Source of the DNA: Candidatus Rifleibacterium amylolyticum
Lineage (GTDB): Bacteria; Muiribacteriota; Ozemobacteria; Ozemobacterales; Ozemobacteraceae
Assembly: GCA_009917695.1 (NCBI GenBank)
Contig: JAACJG010000001.1
Coordinates: forward strand, 1 to 64,000
Length of the DNA: 64,000 nucleotides
Reading direction: 5' to 3'
The notes beneath the pieces are model-generated. The model was not told the origin of the DNA and made no database searches. It saw nothing but the letters and a program-made list of their open reading frames with translations. The position numbers and the translations under genes were made by a program. Every line of letters starts with the position of its first letter. Within the stretch, counting starts at the first letter, position 1. Positions 36,522 through 44,111 of the stretch are shown here, piece by piece.

Positions 36522-37370
36522 TCAGATTCCAAGTTGTGATTTGACTTTGCTGAAATGCGGGTTGTCAGGGTTCAGCTTAATAGCTTTTTCGAGGTTTGTC
36601 CGCGCATCAGAATAATTGCCAAGCGCATGCTGCACTTCTGCCAGCGAACAGAACGCATCGGCGTCACTGTATAGCATACCGAAGCTGTAATGGTAATCTA
36701 CGTCTTCGGTGTCGTATTCTACGGCCTTTTCCAGATATTTTACGGCTTCGGCAAGATTGCCCATGAAAAAATACGAGCGCCCGACATAGTAATGCCCTTC
36801 GGCAAAGCGTTTTTTGACGCTCATCAGTTCCTTGTAGCGATCGATGACTTTGTTGAACAACCTTGTTGATTTGTCGCTGTTGCCAGTCATGTGGTAAGCG
36901 CAGGCAAGTGTAAAGCTTGCCATTATGTCGTCTGCGTTGGCTGCCAGAGCATTCTCGAGATTGCTTATTGCGCTCTCGAGCTCACCACGCATCATCATTA
37001 TGCGGCCGATGTGTCCATAAATTTCAGTATGTGTTGGCTTGAGATCCAATGCTTTGCGCAGGTATTCAAGGGCTTCTTCGTGTCGGCCAAGATGGGCCAG
37101 CGAACAGCCAAGGTCAAAAGTGGTGTTCTGGTTGTTTGGGTCAAGTTCTAATGACTTGGTATAAGCGGCAGCGGCTTCTTTTACCATACCCTTTTTCATC
37201 TGGTAATCGCCAAGTTTGTTGTGTGCTTGAGCGAATTCCGGGTCGATCGAGATGGCTTTTTTGATCTCGTCTATGGCCTGGTCCATTTTGCCACACATCG
37301 AAAAGGAGATGGAACGATCCAGGTGCTGATTAGCACGATCCCGATCCTCTATTGAAATTGGTGCAACCAT
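36522..37370 (-). CDS. Cytoplasmic TPR-repeat protein
   Basis: A 282-aa protein built of about seven TPRs, without signal peptide or membrane segment. Repeats such as AYTKSLELDPNNQNTTFDLG and EALEYLRKALDLKPTHTEIYG are near consensus. Lying between flgI and flgJ, it may be a chaperone or scaffold for flagellar or secretion proteins (inference). No partner motif is visible. Confidence 0.8.
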   Translation of the reverse strand: MVAPISIEDRDRANQHLDRSISFSMCGKMDQAIDEIKKAISIDPEFAQAHNKLGDYQMKKGMVKEAAAAYTKSLELDPNNQNTTFDLGCSLAHLGRHEEALEYLRKALDLKPTHTEIYGHIGRIMMMRGELESAISNLENALAANADDIMASFTLACAYHMTGNSDKSTRLFNKVIDRYKELMSVKKRFAEGHYYVGRSYFFMGNLAEAVKYLEKAVEYDTEDVDYHYSFGMLYSDADAFCSLAEVQHALGNYSDARTNLEKAIKLNPDNPHFSKVKSQLGI

Positions 37371-37498
37371 AATTGTGGGAACCTCGCATGGGGAAAATCT
37401 TGTCTGTTACGAAAAAATCAAGACGTTGCAAAGTTAATAACATACCCCGACGCAAAATAGCAAGGAAATCGCAAAAAAATCTTAAATTTTTACCCTGC

Positions 37499-38605
37499 TT
37501 ACATTATTTTGAGCTCGCCGTGAAGTGCACCGGCTGCGTTAACCGCCTGAAATATTGCAATGAGGTCTTTGGGCGTGGCGCCGATGGCGTTCAGTGCCGC
37601 TACCAGATCGTCAACCGTTGTTTCTCCCTGAACCGCAACCATGCTGCCCTGGATTTGATTGCGCTTTGCCACAGCATTCCCGGGTTCCTGATTCTGGTCG
37701 TCGATTTCTATTCTGATACCGTTATGTGAAATGATAACTTTGCTGATGCGAACGTTGCTGCCTACTATGACAGTGCCGGTGCGTTCGTTGATTACTACAC
37801 GGTTGGGTTCGTCTACAGACAGCGGTAAGTTTTCGATGTTTGCGGCAAAACTTACCGGGTCATCGGACATGCTTGAAGGCACTCGCACTTCAATATGCCC
37901 CGGATTGACTATCGTTGCCCAGCCAATGCCGTAACGCCGATCTATGGCCTCTTTAACCTTGCGGGTAAGAACTGTATCCTTTTCCTGGAGCAGAACGCTG
38001 AACTTGCCGCCGCGCGCAAACCGGTCATCGACACCACGTTCCATTATCGCACCGTTCGGCACGTAACCAACGGTAAGGTGGTTTTTCTGACCAGCCCTGC
38101 CTGCTGCCGCACCACCGGCTCCGGCTTCAAAGCCTCCAATAGAAACTTTACCCTGAGCGACGGCGTAGACCTGTCCGTCACCGCCTTTTAAAAGAGTAGG
38201 CAGCAATACACCGCCCTGTAGACTCTTTGCATCGCCGACCGAGCTGATCGTGATGTCAAAGGGTTCGCCGGCGCGCCCGTATGATGGCAACATGCCGGTT
38301 ACTATGACCGCGGCAACATTTTTGCTCTGTATCTGCGCTGTTGTCAGTTCCATGTTCATTTTCTGGAACATTCCGCGAATCATCTCGATGCTCATCTCAC
38401 CTTTGTCCCCGGTACCGTCAAGACCGGTCACCAGGCCGTAGCCCAGCACCTGATATTCACGGTTACCACTCAGGCGTGAAATGTCTTTCAGCCTGACCTG
38501 AGCCTGTGCCATCAAATGGTTGTTAAACCCCGATGAAATAACGAGAATGCTGGCCAATGCAAAAACCAGAATAGACTTGTTGTAATGCGATCTGTATGCT
38601 TCCAT
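37499..38605 (-). CDS. flgI: Flagellar P-ring protein FlgI
   Basis: A 368-aa secreted protein with a signal peptide (to about residue 33). Family stretches: VRLKDISRLSGNREYQVLGYGLVTGLDGTGDK, VIVTGMLPSYGRAGEPFDITISSVGDAKSLQGG and the C-terminal VAALNAIGATPKDLIAIFQAVNAAGALHGEL. It forms the periplasmic P-ring around the rod, needed only in diderms. It is separated from the L-ring gene flgH (49560) by 11 kb, an uncommon split. Confidence 0.95.
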   Translation of the reverse strand: MEAYRSHYNKSILVFALASILVISSGFNNHLMAQAQVRLKDISRLSGNREYQVLGYGLVTGLDGTGDKGEMSIEMIRGMFQKMNMELTTAQIQSKNVAAVIVTGMLPSYGRAGEPFDITISSVGDAKSLQGGVLLPTLLKGGDGQVYAVAQGKVSIGGFEAGAGGAAAGRAGQKNHLTVGYVPNGAIMERGVDDRFARGGKFSVLLQEKDTVLTRKVKEAIDRRYGIGWATIVNPGHIEVRVPSSMSDDPVSFAANIENLPLSVDEPNRVVINERTGTVIVGSNVRISKVIISHNGIRIEIDDQNQEPGNAVAKRNQIQGSMVAVQGETTVDDLVAALNAIGATPKDLIAIFQAVNAAGALHGELKIM

Positions 38606-38653
38606 GCTGCTCTTCCTGTTTTTTATTGCCCGGCAAATCAGGCTCCAGTAATA

Positions 38654-38681
38654 TTATCGACATTTTGCCGCAAATAGCTTA
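38654..38681 (-). promoter_or_regulatory. Possible sigma-28 promoter upstream of flgI
   Basis: GTCGATAA (38654-38661, one mismatch from GCCGATAA) and TAAG (38678-38681, one mismatch from TAAA) on the minus strand, spaced 16 rather than 15 bp, 49 bp before the flgI ATG. Location is right but the match is imperfect. Confidence 0.35.
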
Positions 38682-38844
38682 GAGCAGTTTCCATTGCGCC
38701 GTGATTCTTGTCTTGTTTGACTGTATACATAACCGATTCCAAACCATGTACAAATTCTTTAAAGAAACATTGTATTATTCAAAACTTTTTGTCAGAATTA
38801 AGGTATAGATAATAGTAGAAGATAAAATTGCCGGAGGTTGACTT

Positions 38845-40119
38845 ATGAGCAGGCATATGCGGAAGTTTTTATCTGTTCTGATCGTGTTTGCATTCTTACT
38901 GCAGCCCTTTGCTCCGCTGGTGGTAATGGCGCAGGCCGCCAACCAGAAAGCCCAGATCGAACAGGCCGTTGCTGATTATCAGAAGACCTATGACGAGATC
39001 ATGGCGATCAAGGAATGCGAGCTTGGAACAGTTGCGAGCGTAGTCATCGACACTATTGACGCAGCCAGAGAGGGCTGGAAGAAAGCTGAAGAGGGCGCCA
39101 GAGCAGCTCGTAGGGCGGCCGAAGATGCTGCGCGATGGATCAGAGACCATGCGGTATCGCCTGTGGCGCACGGTTTTGCCAAAATTGGTGACTTTGTAAC
39201 TGGCGGAGCCTTTGACCTCGAAGATAAACTGAAAGAGCATGAAGAGAAGGTTCGGGCAAATGAGGCCAAGGCCAGGGAGCTTGAACTAGAGGCTGAAAAG
39301 AAGAAAAAAGAAGAAGAAGACTTCAAAAAATATAAAGACGAGATTGAAGAAGCCAACGAGCAGATCAGGCAGATCAAAGCTGACGCTCAAAAAACCATGG
39401 ATCTGCTTAAGAGCGGCGATTTTGCCGCGGCCGCTGCCACCGACCCGTCTAAGGTTCATGGCACCATGGATGCTGGAGCCAACGCCCTTCGCATCTACCA
39501 GGACGCCCTCATCGGTGCCGGTGAAAAGCTTGTCTCGACCGGCGAAGTTATGAGCAAAACAGGCATGATTCTAGGTGCAGTTTCTCTTACCCTCAAAGTT
39601 ATCGCAGCCGTCTGTGCCGGTACTGTTGTTGCTGCTCCAGCGGCTCCAATACTTACCACTATCTCGGGCGTCTGTGACGTCGCCGGCAAGGCCGTTGGTA
39701 TTGCATCTGTAGTGCTCACGGCGGCAGGTAATTCTTTGATCGAGGCAGGAGAAAAAGGTATTACCAGTGACAGGGATTTTGCCGTGGTTATCGGTACCAA
39801 TTCTGCCAAAGCGGCTGCCAGCGAGGCAATTAAATACGGCACCAAAAAGATTACCGGCGGAATTGTTGACGAGATTGGCGGTGGCGCCTTCGATGAGATC
39901 GCTGACACTGATTTTACAACTAAAGCTGTTAAGAGCCTTCTGACCAGAGCCGTTGGCGATCAGATCGCACCAGTTAAAAAAGAGACTACCGGAGCCGTGA
40001 ATTCTGGCATTGACAGTACTTCAGATGCCATATTCGGACCTCTTGGTAACGAAAGAGATGAAGAACCCTTGCCCGAAGCTTCAAGCCGACCTGGTCTTAA
40101 TGGTGGGGGAAGCTGGTAA
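38845..40119 (+). CDS. Secreted Ala-rich coiled-coil protein with long hydrophobic hairpin
   Basis: A 424-aa protein of unknown family; ATG 38845 follows CCGGAGG. Signal peptide (cleavage near VVMAQA, residue about 31). Long helical and coiled-coil region (about 35-205) with a highly charged segment (EAEKKKKEEEDFKKYKDEI). Then a Gly/Ala-rich hydrophobic stretch (about 240-300: MILGAVSLTLKVIAAVCAGT, then APILTTISGVCDVAGKAVGI) that could form a membrane-inserting hairpin. The C-terminus is Ser/Gly-rich. The layout recalls alpha-helical pore-forming proteins, but no homology can be claimed. It precedes a minor pseudopilin operon on the same strand by 74 bp. Confidence 0.75.
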   Translation: MSRHMRKFLSVLIVFAFLLQPFAPLVVMAQAANQKAQIEQAVADYQKTYDEIMAIKECELGTVASVVIDTIDAAREGWKKAEEGARAARRAAEDAARWIRDHAVSPVAHGFAKIGDFVTGGAFDLEDKLKEHEEKVRANEAKARELELEAEKKKKEEEDFKKYKDEIEEANEQIRQIKADAQKTMDLLKSGDFAAAAATDPSKVHGTMDAGANALRIYQDALIGAGEKLVSTGEVMSKTGMILGAVSLTLKVIAAVCAGTVVAAPAAPILTTISGVCDVAGKAVGIASVVLTAAGNSLIEAGEKGITSDRDFAVVIGTNSAKAAASEAIKYGTKKITGGIVDEIGGGAFDEIADTDFTTKAVKSLLTRAVGDQIAPVKKETTGAVNSGIDSTSDAIFGPLGNERDEEPLPEASSRPGLNGGGSW

Positions 40120-40193
40120 GTTGCTTTTGCGACATTGCCTGCTTCCTGCATGTCACGTAGCTGACTTCTTGGCAGGGATAAAGGAGTAGATAC

Positions 40194-42365
40194 GTGCGCC
40201 CTGAAGCGCCTCTCGGATTGATATTCCCGCCGCCCGGTTCCGGGCGGCGGGGTTTTGTACTTTTTCTCGTCTGCACTTTGGCCCTGGTGATGATGGTGAT
40301 GATTATCGGACTGAGCAGGCACAAAAGCGGCGCAGTACTGCAACTGAATCGAACCATAGAACAGGAACGAGCGGTAACTCTTGCCCAGGCCGGTGTGAAT
40401 GAAATGCTGGCATCGGTAAAAGCCGACATAAACGACAGAGAAACCCCGATTGGCAAAGCCATTTTTCAGCTCTGGAAAAGCCGCCCTGCCATTACTGGCC
40501 CCAATGTGATCTTTAACGCCAGCTTTGATGCAAATCGCCTTAAAATGACAAATCAGCTGGTTGAGGAAACTCTGGGCAGCCGTGGCGACGTGTCCGGGCA
40601 GCTCAGCCTGGTGGTAACCGAGCGCGTAGCCGGAATCCCGAGGCCCGCCTATCTCGGCTATGTTGAGCTGATTGCCCGTGCCAAATATCGCAATTACCCA
40701 ACTGAGACCAAAGTCAAAGAGCGGCGCGAAATCAGAATTGTTGACCTTTCCGACCCCTTTCTCGATAAATATGCTCTCTTTGTCAAGACGTTCTGCCGCT
40801 CTCTCAACAGCCCGAAAAAGCGCATCATAGTGCAGGGCGTAACTACCAATGATCCGGGCAAATATTCATTTGCTTACTTCGGCAACCGCTCATACCCAGC
40901 CTGCCCTGAGTTTCCTGACGGCAGTAAGAGCGCAGAAACACCTCCGGTAATTCTTGATCTCGATTTTGACAAGGACAGATATCTTCTCGGCTCGTTTTAT
41001 CAGCCGGGAGCCTTCAGGATGAAAGACAGCCGGCTTTCTCAGCTAAGCGATGGCAACCTTTTTTTCGTCAACCCGCCTGTTGCATTTTCAAAAGTCTCTG
41101 GTTCCTTTTCTTTGACTACAGATTTTCATAAAACCTCTGAGCTCGTGACAATCTATAAGTCGATAGTTGATTCGGCCAGGGCAGGTGCCGACCAGGAAGG
41201 AACGCTCAGTTATATGATATATCAGGATTATCTGAAGGCTGGCGGTAACCCGGCCAATTCAGAGGCGTTTCGTTCTCTTGTCAATACTTTGATGGGCAGC
41301 TGGCAATATCAATATGGCTACACTGATTACACCCGAATTACTCAGGACAATTCGTTTGTAAGCCAGCATCCGTTTGTCGGGATTTTCGACTATTTTGATG
41401 AGGTCGCAAAGTCGAATCCGATGCGTGCTACCGGCGGAAAGATGCCGCTTCTTTTTGGTGAAGCACGAAATACGCCACTCTATGTCGAGGGACCCGTCTT
41501 TTTGCGCTTTTTCAAGATCGCATTTACCGATAAGATCGAAGTGAACTTCGACCTGAAAGATCAGATTGTGCCTGTTTCTTTTCCGGCTGTGGCAATGCAT
41601 TACGAGAAAACCCCCGAAACTTTCAGTGGAAAAGTTTTAAATCCGCCTGTAGATTCAAGAACCAACAGGCTGATGTCTATGCCGATAGAACATTTTTCAA
41701 TCAACAACTTCTTTTTTGGCGCTGGCTCCATTTCAGCTAAGACGCCAACTGCAGTCAAGGGCGGTGTGGAAGGATATGACGTGTTTCCTGCCTTCGACCA
41801 GTCTCTGCGCAGCATTGCCTACTATTATCAGACCGCCGATGAGTTCATCAAAGACCGTGTCAGACTTATCGATGGCCAGAAAACTCTCGATCTCGACGGA
41901 ATTGCGCTGATTGCCGGCAAAACTGACCAGGCGCTCGATCTTTCTGGCGTGCAGAAGTATCGTGGCAAAGGAAAAATCATACTGGGTGAAGGCAAATGTA
42001 ATATCGGTGATCTGGCGCCACTTAAGCCAGACGAAGATTATCTGGGTATCTATCTGATGTATGGCAGATTCGTCATCAAAAGCTCCGGCCCGGCAGCAGA
42101 TATTCATGCGTCGCTGGTCGCGACAACCTGCTTCAATGATAACTCTCAGACATCGGCCAGTGCTGAGGGCGGTATCGAGTTCGATGGTAAAAGTGTCAAT
42201 CTCTTAGGAAACCTGGTGGTAGACAATCTCTTTGAAATGCGTGGAATGCCTGAAGGTGGGCATCTTCGCATCGTGCATGACCCGGGCCTGTATTTCCCAG
42301 AATATCCGGTACGGGTCAGCGTAGGCCAGACCAGATCGTTGTTGGCGGTGGATTATGCTCAATGA
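40194..42365 (+). CDS. PilX/GspK-like pilus assembly protein
   Basis: A 723-aa protein with a GTG start behind AAGGAG. After a 19-residue Pro/Gly-rich leader comes RRGFVLFLVCTLALVMMVM, a type III-type hydrophobic helix of a large minor pseudopilin. Position +5 is not Glu, which is normal for GspK/PilX. The huge C-terminal part has no motif I recognise. Such proteins prime pilus or pseudopilus assembly and may carry an adhesive tip. First of four overlapping genes (pilX-like, small TM protein, pilV-like, pilW-like). Confidence 0.75.
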   Translation: MRPEAPLGLIFPPPGSGRRGFVLFLVCTLALVMMVMIIGLSRHKSGAVLQLNRTIEQERAVTLAQAGVNEMLASVKADINDRETPIGKAIFQLWKSRPAITGPNVIFNASFDANRLKMTNQLVEETLGSRGDVSGQLSLVVTERVAGIPRPAYLGYVELIARAKYRNYPTETKVKERREIRIVDLSDPFLDKYALFVKTFCRSLNSPKKRIIVQGVTTNDPGKYSFAYFGNRSYPACPEFPDGSKSAETPPVILDLDFDKDRYLLGSFYQPGAFRMKDSRLSQLSDGNLFFVNPPVAFSKVSGSFSLTTDFHKTSELVTIYKSIVDSARAGADQEGTLSYMIYQDYLKAGGNPANSEAFRSLVNTLMGSWQYQYGYTDYTRITQDNSFVSQHPFVGIFDYFDEVAKSNPMRATGGKMPLLFGEARNTPLYVEGPVFLRFFKIAFTDKIEVNFDLKDQIVPVSFPAVAMHYEKTPETFSGKVLNPPVDSRTNRLMSMPIEHFSINNFFFGAGSISAKTPTAVKGGVEGYDVFPAFDQSLRSIAYYYQTADEFIKDRVRLIDGQKTLDLDGIALIAGKTDQALDLSGVQKYRGKGKIILGEGKCNIGDLAPLKPDEDYLGIYLMYGRFVIKSSGPAADIHASLVATTCFNDNSQTSASAEGGIEFDGKSVNLLGNLVVDNLFEMRGMPEGGHLRIVHDPGLYFPEYPVRVSVGQTRSLLAVDYAQ

Positions 42366-42822
42366 TCCTGGCATGAGAAAAATCGTGATAAGAGTGGTGG
42401 TAGTATCATTTGTATTGACGCTTCTGGTGGCCGCACCCTTCATCGCTAAACGCATGCGCCAGAGCGAGAGCGCTAAAAAGTCTGGCAGCAAGGTTATTCG
42501 CTACGGAACAAAGCGATTTTCCTGGAACTCCGGGCAGAGCGAAGAGGCCGACTCAGCTGCTGGTGAGGTTTCTGCGAAGCAGCTCAAACCAAGCTTTGGC
42601 AATCTGCCCAACGAACTGTTTCCTGGCAATCGCCCGTTTTCTCTCGACTTTCACAAACTGCCGCTCGATTATATGGTTCCGCAGCAGCCTGAAGTTACCC
42701 GAACCGTTGTCAGAAAGATTAAACAGTTTCAGGTGGCCGAACTTGCTGCTGTTGAAGCTCAGCAGTCGATGGCAAAGAATTATGAAAGGTCTCAGCCGAA
42801 TGGTGGAAGTTCAAATGAATAA
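42355..42822 (+). CDS. Single-TM protein in minor pseudopilin operon
   Basis: A 155-aa protein with an N-terminal membrane helix (about residues 10-29) and a soluble, mostly disordered C-terminal part. It overlaps the preceding gene by 11 bp and the next by 8 bp, so it is translationally embedded in the operon. It has no prepilin motif. It may be an inner-membrane assembly partner of the pseudopilins; the family is unrecognised. Confidence 0.7.
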   Translation: MLNDPGMRKIVIRVVVVSFVLTLLVAAPFIAKRMRQSESAKKSGSKVIRYGTKRFSWNSGQSEEADSAAGEVSAKQLKPSFGNLPNELFPGNRPFSLDFHKLPLDYMVPQQPEVTRTVVRKIKQFQVAELAAVEAQQSMAKNYERSQPNGGSSNE

Positions 42823-43363
42823 AACTGACAGCCGTAGTTGTTGGCGCTCCGGCTTTTCGTTCATTGAAATTATTGTTGCAACCGGCGTCGGCCTGGTCTT
42901 TTTTGGTGGGCTGATCTATTTTGCTTCGACAACCAGAGTTGAAACCAGCAAGGCAGAAAATTATCTGCGCGCGCTCCAGATAGCTCAGGAGACGATAGAG
43001 CTGGTTCAGTCAATGCCGGTATCAGAAGTCACGGGAAGCCGAGTTCAGATTTTCGAAGGCTCGCTCGTTGACCCTGACACTCATCAGTCGGTAAAGATGC
43101 CCTTTCACGCATCATCTGGCTGGCAACCGCAGACTAAGACTTATCCGGCAGAATACAGCAAGGCCTGGTTTTATCGCAAGATTCGCATTGATCCTTTGCC
43201 TGCCGGCATTCCTAACGCCAGATTCATGCGCAAACTTACTGTAGATATCTTCTGGAACGAAAACAAAGTCCCGGAACGTATAGAATCGATCGGAGCTGAG
43301 CCAGATCGTATGCGAAAACTGTCATTATCTACCTTGCTTTTTGACGAAAGTGAGGTCTACTGA
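42815..43363 (+). CDS. PilV-like minor pseudopilin
   Basis: A 182-aa protein. ATG 42815 overlaps the upstream stop and follows GGTGGAAG; an in-frame ATG at 42800 is possible, and longer readings are in the coding region of the previous gene. Leader, then G|F-SFIEIIVATGVGLVFF with Glu at +5 marks a prepilin peptidase substrate. The rest is a globular domain with strands near the C-terminus. Probable GspI/PilV-type minor subunit. Confidence 0.8.
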   Translation: MNKTDSRSCWRSGFSFIEIIVATGVGLVFFGGLIYFASTTRVETSKAENYLRALQIAQETIELVQSMPVSEVTGSRVQIFEGSLVDPDTHQSVKMPFHASSGWQPQTKTYPAEYSKAWFYRKIRIDPLPAGIPNARFMRKLTVDIFWNENKVPERIESIGAEPDRMRKLSLSTLLFDESEVY

Positions 43364-44049
43364 TGACAGAGCGCGGTCATTCTCAGAGGGGTTTTACCCT
43401 CGTTGAAGCGGTTATCGGCGTCGTTCTGGCTGCCATGCTGATGATTTCGGCTTATCAGGTGTTTTCCTACATCAGCCGACAGCGTAGTCGCGGTGATGTC
43501 GACCTCCAGGAACTCCAGGGTGCGCGTCACGCCATTAATTATCTGCGCCGTGATTTTCGCTCGGCAACTCCTCAGATAGCTGATACTGCGACTCTGTCGC
43601 AAAAGCGCAAGGCTCTGCGCATGCCGATTGTCGAGGCAAGTTCCTTTTCCATCGGCAACGAGGCTGTTCCTGTGTTGATCAGTGATGGTGAGATTCATTT
43701 TTTCAAGCATGTTTACGATACCCCAGATGGGGCTGCCAAAGCTTTGACCGAGCAGGTAAATTATAGTATCTACAGCTACAGAGAAAACAACCAGGACAAA
43801 ACCTGTCTTATGCGTTCTGTGGCAGGCCAGAACATTATGTTTAAAGATGTTAAAGACGCCCGCTTTGAATTGTATGCACACCCCCTGAATCCGGCGCTTC
43901 CCATGCTGCTGGTGACTCTGCGCATCAACGCCGACCAGAAAGACGACAAAACTGGTGACTACAAATTTTTTGAAATGACCACCACCATTTCAAGTGCAAT
44001 CACCAGCCCATTCATCAACAATCCCTACTGGCACATCGCCCAGGACTGA
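43363..44049 (+). CDS. PilW/GspJ-like minor pseudopilin
   Basis: A 228-aa protein that begins on the last base of the previous stop (TGATG). Leader RGHSQRG, then FTLVEAVIGVVLAAMLMIS with Glu at +5, followed by the GspJ/PilW-type helix (QELQGARHAINYLRRDFRSA) and a beta domain. It would be processed by prepilin peptidase and take part in the pilus or pseudopilus tip. Last gene of the operon; converges with the SGNH-TPR gene. Confidence 0.82.
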   Translation: MTERGHSQRGFTLVEAVIGVVLAAMLMISAYQVFSYISRQRSRGDVDLQELQGARHAINYLRRDFRSATPQIADTATLSQKRKALRMPIVEASSFSIGNEAVPVLISDGEIHFFKHVYDTPDGAAKALTEQVNYSIYSYRENNQDKTCLMRSVAGQNIMFKDVKDARFELYAHPLNPALPMLLVTLRINADQKDDKTGDYKFFEMTTTISSAITSPFINNPYWHIAQD

Positions 44050-44111
44050 ACCGCGGCACGAGTCGAGCTTTAACAATATTCGTTAAAACCGTTATGTGCT
44101 CGCGGAAACAT

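Noticed and set aside
42563-42814. Longer start for the PilV-like gene
   Set aside because: This stretch is the coding region of the previous gene in another frame, and the prepilin leader would become far too long.
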